Part shown: one piece after another, positions 34,499 to 44,655 of the stretch
Numbering within the stretch: the first letter of the stretch is position 1
Layout: every line of letters begins with the position of its first letter
Origin: Clostridia bacterium
Lineage (GTDB): Bacteria; Bacillota; Clostridia; TANB77; UBA1234
Direction: 5' to 3'
DNA: 64,000 nucleotides
NCBI GenBank assembly: GCA_017469545.1
Contig: JAFUGE010000017.1
Location: forward strand, 1-64,000
The notes under the pieces: generated by a model
Told to the model about the DNA's origin: nothing
Databases searched by the model: none
What the model saw: the letters and a program-made list of their open reading frames with translations, nothing else
Program-made: the position numbers and the translations under genes

Positions 34499-35179
34499 AT
34501 GAAGTTTTTAGGAAAGTTTTGTCTATTCTTAGTAATTGTGGTACCAATTATCATTTGTTTTGTAACGCTCAATAACATTTGGAAAGAAGACGACACAGGC
34601 GTGATTAAGGGCGTTGATAGCGAAAGTAATAACGTGATTGCTGGCAATGATGTGACGAACGAAAACGGCGGCACAACGACTCCGCAAGTAACGGAGCAAA
34701 CATATCAAATGGGCAGTGAGGAATTTAAGAGTGCCATTGGCGCACCTACTAGCAAAATTATTGAAGGCGCTACGATTAATATTAGTGTTGCCAATGTTTA
34801 TTTAAATCCTGACGAGAATTCTGAAGTAGTAGATACGATTACGAAGCATACTGTTGTAACAACGCAATCATTCCCAGATGGATGGTCGAGAATTAAGAGT
34901 TCTAGTACTGTTTCTGGTTGGGTAAGAACAGAAAATATTACTTTACCGGCAGATAGCGGCGATGTTTCTGTTGGCAGTGTTGTCGGAAGAAGTGGTAAAG
35001 TAAATGTTACTAGCTTGAATGTAAGGGCTTCTGCTAGTACAACTGCTACTATCAAAAATACACTTACGGAAAATACAGAAGTAAAGATACTTGAAATTAG
35101 CGGAGATGGCAACTGGTATAGAGTTCAATGGCAGTCTTTAGAGGGCTGGGTTTCTAGTAAGTACATAACATTACAGTAA
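34499..35179 (+). CDS. Secreted or membrane-anchored protein with two SH3b domains
   Basis: A 226-aa protein. An N-terminal hydrophobic segment (residues 5-24) acts as a signal anchor, followed by a Thr/Asn-rich linker and two bacterial SH3 domains: INISVANVYLNPDENSEVV ... GWVRTENI and VNVTSLNVRASASTT ... GWVSSKYI. SH3b domains usually bind peptidoglycan. It starts 17 bp after rpoD and ends 19 bp before comEC, so it may be read with both. The exact role is unknown. Confidence 0.85.
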   Translation: MKFLGKFCLFLVIVVPIIICFVTLNNIWKEDDTGVIKGVDSESNNVIAGNDVTNENGGTTTPQVTEQTYQMGSEEFKSAIGAPTSKIIEGATINISVANVYLNPDENSEVVDTITKHTVVTTQSFPDGWSRIKSSSTVSGWVRTENITLPADSGDVSVGSVVGRSGKVNVTSLNVRASASTTATIKNTLTENTEVKILEISGDGNWYRVQWQSLEGWVSSKYITLQ

Positions 35180-35198
35180 TTTTGAAGGAGAAGTAAAT

Positions 35199-37473
35199 AT
35201 GTTACCTATTGTAATCATGGCGATTGCATATACATTAGGTATTATTGGGGGGCTATACAAGATTTGTATAGTCCCTTTTTGCTTATGTATATGTTTCATT
35301 TTAGTCAAGAAAGATTGGAAAACGAGACTAATTGTGATGTCGGTTTTCCTATTAGGAATTTTATATACGAGTCTTAGAGTGAATTTTTATGACAAGAAGT
35401 ACGAGGCGGGAAAGGTAAGTATGGAAGTGAAAATTGTTTCTGACGCGATTCCCAAAGAGAAAGTCAATTCCTATATTGTTAAAAATGCTAGGCAAAATAA
35501 ATTTATTTTATATGTTAGTAAGGACGTTAATCTGGCATACGGAATGAAAATAAGTGTAACAGGCAATTTAGAAATTCCTGATGTGAGTAGGAATAGGCGG
35601 TGGTTTTAATTATAGAAGGTATTTGAATTCTCAAAATATTTACGCTACGATTTATGCGACAAATGTGGATGTGATTGGACTGCCAAAGATGGAATGGATT
35701 CATTCTTTAAAAAGTAGTATTGAAAAAACGTTTCTCCAATTATTACCTCAAGAAGAAATGGGCATTCTAGAAGGAATGATTATTGGAGATACCTCTTATA
35801 TTTCCGACGAAACGAAAGAGTATTTTAGAAATTGCGGTATCTCGCATTTACTCGCGGTGTCTGGTTCTAATGTTGCATATGTTTTGGTCCTTTGCCAATT
35901 TTTATTCAAAAAATTCTTTGGGAGAAATACTTCCCATATTTTCACGATTGGTTTTATTATTATTTTTACGATTTTATCAGGGGGAAGTGCCTCTGTAGTA
36001 CGTGCAACAATCATGGCTATTTTTGTCATTGGCGCCGAGCTTTATGCGCAAAGGCCGAATGTGTATGCCAGTATTTCTGGTGCGGCGCTATTGATTTTAC
36101 TTTATAATCCACTGATTATTTTTGATATTGGCTTTATCTTGTCTTTTGGAGGAACGATTGGTATTGTATTGCTTAGCAAAAAAATCAATACGGTTATTCA
36201 ATCTAAAGTGAGCAAATATTTTTCTCTTAGTGACGAAAATAAAATATCAGTGAAACTTGCCAATCTTCTCATTGAAACACTTAGCGTGACACTATCGGCA
36301 CAGATTATTGTAACCCCCATTACCCTATATTTCTTTAATACATTTTCTATGGTATCCGTGATTGTGAATTTGATTGTGGTGCCGATTACGGGCTTTGTTA
36401 CAATCTTGGGAATTGTAATGTATTTTATTAGTTTGTTTTGCATGCCTGCGGCAAGAATACTATCTTATGTGCTGTATGCGATTATCGCTTTCGTTATTCG
36501 TGTCTCTGCTTTATTTGCTAGACTTCCTTTTGCTAATTTGCTGCTTCCTACACCATCTATTTTATTTATTATGACTTACTATTTTGCTGTATATGTTGTG
36601 TTTTATGGGAAAGGCGGGCAGCGTAATACGCTGCCCCTACAGAGAAGAATCATAATTGCAATGGTTAGTGTACTAATGATTAGTAGCCTTATTCCATACA
36701 ATCATATAAACGTGAATATGGTAGACGTGGGGCAGGGAGACTGCGTGTTTATAGAGACGCCGCATAAAAAGACCATTCTAGTAGATACTGGCGGAACAGA
36801 GGGCAGCAATTATGATGTAGGAGAAAATATTTTAGTTCCTTATTTATTGGATAGAGGAAAGCTAAAAGTAGACTGTGTATTTATTTCTCATATGCACGAA
36901 GATCACGCCGAGGGGCTACTTACGGTAATGGAAAAACTGAAGGTTGGTAAGATTATCATAAATGAGCAAAAGCAGGATACCGAACTATACCAAAGTATTT
37001 GTGATAAGGCAAAAGAAAAACGAATTGAAATCATGATTGTCAAAGAGGGAGACAAAATTGTGATTGACGGCGTTACTTTTCAAGTGCTTCTTTCGAAAGA
37101 AAATATGACGAACAATTTGAACAATACGTCGCTTGTTTTGAAAATGATATATGGAGAAATTAGTATGCTACTGACAGGAGATGCCGAAAAAGAAGTAGAG
37201 GAGTATGCGGAAAGTAATGTGAAATCAACGATTTTGAAGGTTCCGCATCATGGCTCTACCACGTCTTCTACAGAAGAGTTTTTGAAAAAAGTTTCGCCAC
37301 AAATTGCCATCATTGGCGTTGGTGTGAATAATCGATTTGGTCATCCGAAACAAGAGGTCATAGAGAGACTAGAAAGAATGCATATCAATATTTTTAGAAC
37401 AGATTGCAATGGAGAAATTTATATGAAGCTCTATAAGAGTGGCAAAATGAAAATTGATACGGTTTTGAATTAA
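35199..37473 (+). CDS. comEC: ComEC/Rec2 DNA uptake channel, +1 frameshift at CGG (35598)
   Basis: From ATG 35199 (AAGGAG upstream) the first 133 codons give the N-terminal helices and DUF4131-like segment ending PDVSRNR, then CGG at 35598-35600; the zero frame stops at TAA 35607. Omitting C35598 gives RNRGGFNYRRYL, the exact ComEC consensus (RNPGGFDYRRYL), and a further 620 residues: competence domain (GISHLLAVSGSNVAY), many helices, and a metallo-beta-lactamase domain (MVDVGQGDCVFIE, SHMHEDHAEGL, LLTGDAE, VPHHGSTTSS). The joined protein is about 757 aa, normal for ComEC. It carries single-stranded DNA into the cell. A copy of the dispersed repeat is inserted in frame at 36616-36641. The frame switch is the only in-frame CGG in the gene. 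Confidence 0.9.
36616..36641. repeat. Dispersed palindrome inside the comEC coding sequence
   Basis: GGGCAGCG-TAATA-CGCTGCCCCTACA lies within comEC. It keeps the frame and encodes GQRNTLPLQ between two membrane segments, in a likely loop next to FYGKG and RRIIIAMV. Confidence 0.88.
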
Positions 37474-37537
37474 TGTATAAAATATTCCAATTTTGCGAAA
37501 GATATGTTTATCAAAGTAGAATGTAGGAGTGATATGT

Positions 37538-38147
37538 ATGTCTAAATTATGGGCTGTATTTTTAAGTATCGTTATATTTGCACTTGGGCTTTCTCTGGGA
37601 CTATATTTTTCTACGAGCAATTCGGGCGAAAATATGCCAAGTCAGATAGAGCTGACAAAACAAATTCAAGATATTGTCATTCGCGAAGTACAAGCAGAGC
37701 AGAACAGTAAATATGAAGTAGAGGAGGCAGCAACCGAAGCTGTGCCAAGGATTTCGCCCTATGCAAAATTGATTGTGGAGAAATATTATAAAAAGTGCGA
37801 GCATACGACAGTGGATATTATAGATGTGCCAAAGGAGCTAATTAATTTTACGGAAGAAGAATTGAAAGAAAAATATGATAAGTGGGAGATTAGGGAATTT
37901 GATCCGAAAGAGATTTCGATTTATCGAGAGATTGATGCGAATTGCTCGTCGCATTATGTGATCAAAAATAGCGAAGGATACTTAGCTGTATATAGTGAGA
38001 TTACGGACGATATGCTGGAACTCAAAGAGAAAACGGAGATTGAAGTGGCAAGTCTACGTGAGGAGGACCAGCTGGCACTTAGTGATGGAATTAAAATTTA
38101 TCGGGAATGCGGAGCTGGTTTCGTTTCTTGAAGATTTTAACTCGTGA
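37538..38147 (+). CDS. BofC-like protein, +1 frameshift at CGG (38102)
   Basis: The zero frame (ATG 37538, ribosome binding site AGGAGTG) encodes an N-terminal signal anchor (LWAVFLSIVIFALGLSLGLY), a Glu-rich linker and a C-terminal domain with YVIKNSEGYLAVYSEI and EEDQLALSDGIKIY, similar to the BofC C-terminal domain. It then meets CGG (38102-38104) and stops at TGA 38129. Omitting C38102 gives GNAELVSFLEDFNS, which completes the typical BofC ending (GI.VY..EEL...LEDY) and stops at 38147; total about 202 aa. BofC controls pro-sigmaK processing through SpoIVB during sporulation. Family assignment is by similarity of the last 60 residues only. Confidence 0.68.
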
Positions 38148-38183
38148 AATTCACATGAAAATCAGCGATTTGGCATATAAAAC

Positions 38184-38257
38184 GGGCGGCGTGCTACGCC
38201 GCCCCTACAGATTCGTATGCAATATAACGTAGGGGCAGCGTAATACGCTGCCCTTAC
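38184..38257. repeat. Inverted pair of dispersed palindromes
   Basis: GGGCGGCGTGCTACGCCGCC plus CCTACA (38184-38209) and GTAGGGGCAGCG-TAATA-CGCTGCCCTTAC (38229-38257), in opposite orientation, with ATTCGTATGC in the spacer. Same design as the pair at 10806-10875. It lies between the converging bofC-like and clpE genes and may terminate both. Confidence 0.82.
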
Positions 38258-38261
38258 GTTA

Positions 38262-40580
38262 TTATGATTTTGTGCATAAGATTTTGTCGTTTGATAGTAC
38301 CATAACGACATTTTCATTTGGAATGATTTCGTCCTTTAGTAAACATTCTGCCAATTCGTTTTCTACATATTTTTGAATGGCACGGCGTAGTGGCCTTGCT
38401 CCATATTTGGCGTCATAGCCTTTTTCTAAGATGTATTCTTTTACTTCTTTGCTAAAGGTAATATGAATATTTCTTTCGGCAAGTTCTGTGACGATTTCTT
38501 GTAACATCAAGTCCACGATTTGAAGCAATTCTTCCTTGTTTAATTCGTGGAAGACGATTGTTTCGTCCACTCTGTTCAAAAACTCTGGTCTAAACGTTTG
38601 CTTTAGTGCACTTTGCACACGTGCTTCGACCAAACCTTGGTTTTCTCTTCCAAATCCAATTCCATTGGCGTTTAAGTCAGAGCCAGCATTCGAAGTCATA
38701 ATAATAATAGTGTTATCAAAATTAATGACTCTTCCTTGCGAGTCGGTAAGTCTTCCATCGTCTAGCACTTGAAGTAGAAGATTAAACACGTCGTTATGTG
38801 CTTTTTCTATTTCGTCAAATAAAATTAAAGAATAAGGATTTCTTCTTACTTTTTCAGTAAGTTGTCCGGCGTCGTCATAGCCAACATATCCTGGAGGAGA
38901 GCCGATTAGTTTAGATACCGAATGACTTTCCATATATTCCGACATATCGACACGAATGATAGATTCTTCTGTGCCAAATAGTTCTACTGCTAGCGCTTTG
39001 GCGAGTTCTGTTTTGCCGACACCAGTAGGGCCCACAAAAATAAATGATGGTGGACGTTTCTTATTTTTTAGGCCAGCACGGTTTCTTCTAATTGCGTTGG
39101 AAACGGCGGTAACTGCCTCGTTTTGCCCAATAAGTCTCTTGTGCAAATTGTTTTCTAAGTTTAATAATTTTTCCGCTTCTGTTTCTGAAATTTTCGAAGC
39201 AGGGATTTTCGTCCAAGTTTCAATGACTTTTGCAATATCTTCTACTGTTAATTCCATGGCGACATTGCCCTGAGAAAGGGAAGCGATTTGATTGACGAGT
39301 GCCGTTTCTCTTGATTTTAAGTTGGCAATTTTCTCGTAATCTAGTTCTGTATTTGCATTGTCAATTGTTTCTAGTTCTTCCTTCTCACTTTGAATTTCAG
39401 ATAGTTCGTTTTTCATAATCTCTAGCTGTGCTAAAACTTTATTTGCCAAATTTACTTTCGAGCATGCTTCGTCTAAAATATCGATGGCTTTATCCGGTAA
39501 AAATCTATCGTGAATATATTTTTCGGACATCACTACGATTTTACGAATCAAGCTATCAGAGACAGAAACGTGATGGTAATCTTCGTAGTATCCTTTTATG
39601 CCTTTCAAGATTTCAATCGTTTGGTCTATCGTAGGCTCGTCAACAATGATTGGTTGGAATCTTCTTTCTAAAGCAGAGTCCTTTTCAATATGCTTTCGAT
39701 ATTCTTTTAGGGTAGTGGTACCAATGACTTGAATATCGCCATTTGATAAAGCCGGCTTTAAAATATTGGCCGCATTCATAGAGTGCTCACCGTCGCCAGC
39801 ACCAACAATGCTATGGATTTCGTCAATGACCAAAATAATATTGCCACACTCTTTGCATTCATTAAGAAGTGATTTCATTCTTGCTTCAAATTGGCCTCTA
39901 AATTGTGTTCCAGCCACCATAGCCGTCATATCAATGAGATAAACTTCTGCATTTAAAAGTTTTGCTGGGACTTCTTGGTTTGCAATTCTTAACGCTAAGC
40001 CTTGCGCAATCGCGGTTTTACCCACACCCGGCTCGCCAATAAGGACAGGATTGTTTTTGCTTCTACGGTTTAAAATTTGCGTCATTCTATCAATCTCGGT
40101 ATCTCTGCCGATTAGCTTATCGATTTTTCCCTCGCGAGCCTTTTTGGTTAGGTTCGTGCCATAAGCGTCCAAGAATTTTCTCTTTTTCTCCTTTGGCTCT
40201 TTATTAGACTTTTTCTCATTTTCTTTGTTTACGGTTGTACTTGCATTTTGATTTTGTTGATTGTTTCCATTTGCTAGGCCAGACATCATATTATTAAGCA
40301 TCATAGAAATAGAAGCCATAGGGTCTTGTTGGTCGCCAAATTCGTCCATTTCTAGATTGTCCATATCACCAACCGACTCGATCATTTCGTTGAACTGTTC
40401 GTTCATGTTTTCTATATCTTCGTCCGAAGCTCCGTATTGTTTCATCATAGAAGCTAGGGGATTAATGCCTCTTTGTTTGGCACAGCTTAGGCAAAGGCCC
40501 TCAATGCTAGGTTTTCCGTCGACAATTTTATTGACGAAAACAACCGCTGTGTTTTTCTTGCAAACATTACATAATGCCAT
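38262..40580 (-). CDS. clpE: ClpE-type AAA+ unfoldase
   Basis: A 772-aa Clp/HSP100 protein. The N-terminus has a zinc finger (CNVCKKN ... CLSCAKQRG) in place of the usual Clp-N repeats, the mark of ClpE. Two AAA+ modules follow: GEPGVGKTAIAQGLA with ILVIDEIHS, and GPTGVGKTELAKAL with LILFDEIEKAH, separated by a coiled-coil/UVR segment. It feeds proteins to ClpP. GGAGGAATG precedes the ATG at 40580. It is the only gene of its transcript here; no CtsR box was identified with confidence. Confidence 0.9.
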   Translation of the reverse strand: MALCNVCKKNTAVVFVNKIVDGKPSIEGLCLSCAKQRGINPLASMMKQYGASDEDIENMNEQFNEMIESVGDMDNLEMDEFGDQQDPMASISMMLNNMMSGLANGNNQQNQNASTTVNKENEKKSNKEPKEKKRKFLDAYGTNLTKKAREGKIDKLIGRDTEIDRMTQILNRRSKNNPVLIGEPGVGKTAIAQGLALRIANQEVPAKLLNAEVYLIDMTAMVAGTQFRGQFEARMKSLLNECKECGNIILVIDEIHSIVGAGDGEHSMNAANILKPALSNGDIQVIGTTTLKEYRKHIEKDSALERRFQPIIVDEPTIDQTIEILKGIKGYYEDYHHVSVSDSLIRKIVVMSEKYIHDRFLPDKAIDILDEACSKVNLANKVLAQLEIMKNELSEIQSEKEELETIDNANTELDYEKIANLKSRETALVNQIASLSQGNVAMELTVEDIAKVIETWTKIPASKISETEAEKLLNLENNLHKRLIGQNEAVTAVSNAIRRNRAGLKNKKRPPSFIFVGPTGVGKTELAKALAVELFGTEESIIRVDMSEYMESHSVSKLIGSPPGYVGYDDAGQLTEKVRRNPYSLILFDEIEKAHNDVFNLLLQVLDDGRLTDSQGRVINFDNTIIIMTSNAGSDLNANGIGFGRENQGLVEARVQSALKQTFRPEFLNRVDETIVFHELNKEELLQIVDLMLQEIVTELAERNIHITFSKEVKEYILEKGYDAKYGARPLRRAIQKYVENELAECLLKDEIIPNENVVMVLSNDKILCTKS

Positions 40581-40753
40581 TCACATTCCTCCTTGTTATA
40601 AATGTACAGAGTATACTATACAATAATTTTACATAATAGTCAAATGAAATTATTGTGAATTGATACGTGCTGGCGCAATTAGTAATAATTTGTCTTGAAA
40701 TTATGATGGGAAATAGATATAATCAATGTAAGATTACGTTTAAGGAGAAGATT

Positions 40754-41320
40754 ATGGATAAACAAGAGCTAATGCAAGCACTGGAGGCAATGCTTTTTGC
40801 CAGTGGGAAGCCAGTAAGCAGCGGAATTTTAAGTGAGATTTTGGAAGTAAGTGTCGAAGAGATTAAGGATGCTGCCGAAAATTTGAGAAATACTTTAATA
40901 GAGAGAAATAGTGGCATTCAGCTGATTGAAATTAATAATGGTTATCAGCTGGTAACGCTAGAGAAGTTTTATTCGTATATTTGTACGATGCTAGATAATA
41001 GGGCGAAGCCAAACTTATCTCAGGCGGCTTTGGAAGTACTATCGATTGTGGCGTACAATCCTAAAATCACAAAGGCAGAAGTGGAGAGAATTAGGGGTGT
41101 TTCTTCAGATAGTGCTATGAATAAATTGGTGGAATACAATTTGGTAGAAGAGGCCGGAAGAATGGATGCGCCAGGAAGGCCAATGATGTATCGCACAACA
41201 GACGAGTTTTTGCGATTGTTTGGCTACAGTTCGCTAAAGGATATGCCAGAATTACCTGCACTCAAAGAGGACGATGGACAACTTGAATTGATCCCTAACG
41301 AAGAGGAAAATGCCGAATAA
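40754..41320 (+). CDS. scpB: Segregation and condensation protein B
   Basis: A 188-aa protein with ALEAMLFASGKPVSS, QLVTLEKFYSYI, LSQAALEVLSIVAYNPKITKAEVERIRG and the second winged helix AGRMDAPGRPMMYRTTDEFL. ScpB dimers bind the ScpA kleisin in the SMC condensin. ATG 40754 follows AAGGAG; the ORF extends upstream without a site. scpA, its usual neighbour, is not beside it. Confidence 0.95.
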   Translation: MDKQELMQALEAMLFASGKPVSSGILSEILEVSVEEIKDAAENLRNTLIERNSGIQLIEINNGYQLVTLEKFYSYICTMLDNRAKPNLSQAALEVLSIVAYNPKITKAEVERIRGVSSDSAMNKLVEYNLVEEAGRMDAPGRPMMYRTTDEFLRLFGYSSLKDMPELPALKEDDGQLELIPNEEENAE

Positions 41321-41322
41321 TG

Positions 41323-41349
41323 TGTAGGGGCAGTGTATTACGCTGCCCG
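41323..41349. repeat. Dispersed palindrome between scpB and addB
   Basis: TGTAGGGGCAGTG-TATTA-CGCTGCCCG, directly after the scpB stop. One mismatch (T for C) in the left arm. Confidence 0.82.
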
Positions 41350-41382
41350 GATAACGGATAAATCAAAATAAGGAGCAATGTT

Positions 41383-44300
41383 ATGCGATTAATTTTAGGG
41401 CGCAGTGGCAGTGGAAAAACCACGCGTTGTATGGAAGAATTAAAGAAATTTGAACAAGAGGCTTATTCTAAGCCTCTACTTTATATTGTGCCAGAGCAAT
41501 TTTCGTTTGAGGCCGAGAGAGCGCTCATTAAGGTTATCGGAAAGAAAGGGATTATCAACGCCCAGGTGCTTTCTTTTCGAAGACTTGCGTTTCGCATCTT
41601 TGCCGAAAAAGGATTAAAGGAAAATTCGCTTGGCAATAGTGGCAAGGCAATGCTGGTGTACGCGATTATGCTAAATCAGGAAGAGAACTTGCAAATCTTA
41701 AAAAATGTTTCTAAAAATGTGGGGCTTCTTGATACGGTGGTGAAGCAAATTGAAGAGCTAAAGAGATATCAGATAACGCCGGAAATGCTGGAGAATTGCC
41801 CGATTACTAACGAGTATTTAAAGCGTAAGCTTTCGGATATTTGCCTCATTTATAGAGAGTATGAGAAAGCCACTCAGGAGAAATATGTAGATGGTAACGA
41901 CGAGCTAAATGCACTTGCAAGCCTTTTAGAGCAGCCGACTTCTTTGGATGGCGCTAAAATTTGGATTGATGCCTTTGATGGATTTACGCCGCAAGAGCTA
42001 GCCATTATCAAGGCATTGGAGAGCAAGGCAGAGGTGACAGTTTCACTCATTTGGGATAAGGACGAGCTATTTCTTCTTAATCAAAAAACGATTGATCGAT
42101 TAAAGAAATTTGCTAATATCGAGGAAGCAGTTTATTTGGAGGAAATACATCGCTTTCATTCGGAGGAACTAGCTCATTTTGAGAAAAATGTTTTGAGATT
42201 TCCGTATCAAAAATATTCAAAGGAAGTGCAAAATCTCGATTTGACGATTTATAAAAATCCGCAGAGTGAAGTGGAAAATATCGCCTGCTTGATTCAGGAA
42301 TATGTGAGAAGTGGAAAGTACCGATATGAAGATATTGCTGTGCTTACAAGGGATACGGCAAGCTATCAAAGCTTATTCCAAACGACTTTTCAGTTATATG
42401 GGATTCCTTATTTTTTAGATAATAAGAGAGAATTGTATTCCCAACCGATTGTGGCACTCATTATGTCTTTTTTGGATATTTGCATTCGCAATTATTCGTA
42501 TGAAAGTGTATTTGGATATTTGAAGACGGGACTTACGAATGTGCAAGATAGGGACGATATTGATTTACTGGAAAACTATGTGCTAAAGTGGGGCATTCGC
42601 GGAAGTGACTGGCTCAAAGAATGGGAACTAGAAGATCATAACTTAGAAAAGCTAAATTTATTGAGAGAGCAAGTCATTCAGCCGATTGTGAAGTTTAAGC
42701 AAGAGCTATCAAATAGAAAAACGACAAAAGAAATTGTTGAGGCACTGTATGCATATCTGCTAGAAATTCGTGCGTATCAGAGTATTCAAGATAGAATAGA
42801 GAACTTAAAGGAAATTCATAACATCGAACTTGCTAGCGAGTACGCACAAGTTTGGAATATTGTTATGGGTATTTTAGACGAAATGGTACAAATGATTGGA
42901 GACGAAAGGGTTTCTTTTGAACGTTTTTCCAATATTTTAAAGATTGGCATTTCCAATCATAAAATTGGCATCATTCCGCCAAGCAAAGACCAAGTAATGA
43001 TAGGCGATATTGAAAGAACGAGAAGCGGGAATGTAAAAGTTCTCTTCATTCTCGGGCTAAATGACGGAGTGTTTCCGAGAGCGTTTTCGGACGAGGGATT
43101 TATCAATGACAGCGAAAGAAATCTTTTACTAGAAAGTGGAATCGAGATTGCCAAAGATACGTCGATGCTTTTGCTAGAAGAGAATTTTAATATTTATAAG
43201 GCTTTTTCTGTGCCGTCTGAAAAACTTCATTTATCTTATCCGCTTGCTAATATTGAGGGAAAAGCGCTTCGTGCGTCGTTTATCATTCAGCAAGTAAAAA
43301 ATATTTTTCCGAAGCTTTTGGAAAATAGCAAATTACTAGACGATAGCTTACCTACGATTAATGTCAGTGGAACATTTCCACATTTGCTCAATAAGATAAG
43401 AGGCTACATTGATGGCGAGGAAATGGACGAGCAGTGGAAGGATATTTATGCTTGGTATGAGAAAAATGATGGTGAGCGATTGCACCGCGTTTACCAGGCG
43501 CTCAATTATCAAAACACGATTGAATATATGGATAAGCGCCTAACGAAGAAACTTTATGGAGAGAACATTCAGGGAAGTGTTTCTAAGATGGAGAAGTTTG
43601 CTTCTTGCCCGTTTGCCTACTATTTGAAATACGGACTAAATGCGAAAGAGCGCGAAGTGTATCGCTTGGAAAATCCGGATATTGGTTCTTTCTTGCACGA
43701 AGTGATTGATCGTTTTTCCACATATCTTTTGGAAAATGATATTTCTTGGAGAGACCTAGAAAAAGAAAGAAGCGACGAGATTGTAGATATCGCCGTCAGC
43801 GATGTGTTAAAAGGATTTAAGCATAATTTGCTAAACAGTTCCACGAGAATGAAGCAGCTATCTTTAAAATTAAAGCGATTAGTAAAGCGTATGATTTGGG
43901 TTATTGCAATGCAAATGAGAAGCGGAGAATTTGAAGTGGTAGGCAATGAAGTAGAATTTGGAAAAGGCAAAGGATATCCTGCCATTGAAATTGGACTTTC
44001 GGACGGAAGTAAATTAGTGCTGAATGGAAAAGTCGATAGAATTGATGTGGCCGAAACGGAGGATGGCAAGTATCTTCGTATTATTGACTATAAATCTTCG
44101 TCAAAGCAAATCAAACTATCTGACGTGTATTATGGACTGCAATTGCAATTGCTTACTTATTTAGATGCGGTGACAGACGAGAGTATGACGCCGGGCGGTG
44201 TGCTATATTTAGAATTAAACGACCCTATGATAAAGTCGAATAAAGATATGCTTCCGGAAGAAATTGAAAGCGAAATGATAAAGCAGCTTCGTATGAAAGG

Positions 44301-44655
44301 ATTAGTATTAGCCAATGCAAGACTTATCAAAGCAATGGACGGCAATATGCAGAAAGAATCGGAGGTACTTAATTTATCTGTAAAGAAAGATGGCTCTTAT
44401 AGCAAGATGCCGACGGCAACGGCTGAACAACTGGAACAGCTACGTAGCCATATCCGCCACGCATTAAAACAAATTGGCGAGGAAATGATCAGTGGTAACG
44501 TAAAAAATGAGCCGGTCAAAAGGAAAAATAAGACGCCTTGTGACTATTGCGAGTACAAGCTAATCTGCCAGTTTGATAGAAAGCTTGGAAACTGCTTCAA
44601 AAACTTGCAAGAACTAACAGACGAAGAAGTGTGGAGTAAGATTCCAAAGGAGTAA
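41383..44655 (+). CDS. addB: ATP-dependent helicase/nuclease subunit B (AddB)
   Basis: A 1090-aa protein. The N-terminus has a P-loop LGRSGSGKTTRCMEEL; the C-terminal part has the RecB-type nuclease with KVDRIDV and IIDYKSS, framed by the iron-sulfur cluster Cys (ASCPFAYYL and CDYCEYKLIC ... GNC). AddAB processes double-strand breaks and makes 3' tails at Chi sites. AAGGAG precedes ATG 41383. The stop overlaps the start of a 56-aa gene (TAATG), and addA follows, so all three are coupled. Confidence 0.96.
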   Translation: MRLILGRSGSGKTTRCMEELKKFEQEAYSKPLLYIVPEQFSFEAERALIKVIGKKGIINAQVLSFRRLAFRIFAEKGLKENSLGNSGKAMLVYAIMLNQEENLQILKNVSKNVGLLDTVVKQIEELKRYQITPEMLENCPITNEYLKRKLSDICLIYREYEKATQEKYVDGNDELNALASLLEQPTSLDGAKIWIDAFDGFTPQELAIIKALESKAEVTVSLIWDKDELFLLNQKTIDRLKKFANIEEAVYLEEIHRFHSEELAHFEKNVLRFPYQKYSKEVQNLDLTIYKNPQSEVENIACLIQEYVRSGKYRYEDIAVLTRDTASYQSLFQTTFQLYGIPYFLDNKRELYSQPIVALIMSFLDICIRNYSYESVFGYLKTGLTNVQDRDDIDLLENYVLKWGIRGSDWLKEWELEDHNLEKLNLLREQVIQPIVKFKQELSNRKTTKEIVEALYAYLLEIRAYQSIQDRIENLKEIHNIELASEYAQVWNIVMGILDEMVQMIGDERVSFERFSNILKIGISNHKIGIIPPSKDQVMIGDIERTRSGNVKVLFILGLNDGVFPRAFSDEGFINDSERNLLLESGIEIAKDTSMLLLEENFNIYKAFSVPSEKLHLSYPLANIEGKALRASFIIQQVKNIFPKLLENSKLLDDSLPTINVSGTFPHLLNKIRGYIDGEEMDEQWKDIYAWYEKNDGERLHRVYQALNYQNTIEYMDKRLTKKLYGENIQGSVSKMEKFASCPFAYYLKYGLNAKEREVYRLENPDIGSFLHEVIDRFSTYLLENDISWRDLEKERSDEIVDIAVSDVLKGFKHNLLNSSTRMKQLSLKLKRLVKRMIWVIAMQMRSGEFEVVGNEVEFGKGKGYPAIEIGLSDGSKLVLNGKVDRIDVAETEDGKYLRIIDYKSSSKQIKLSDVYYGLQLQLLTYLDAVTDESMTPGGVLYLELNDPMIKSNKDMLPEEIESEMIKQLRMKGLVLANARLIKAMDGNMQKESEVLNLSVKKDGSYSKMPTATAEQLEQLRSHIRHALKQIGEEMISGNVKNEPVKRKNKTPCDYCEYKLICQFDRKLGNCFKNLQELTDEEVWSKIPKE

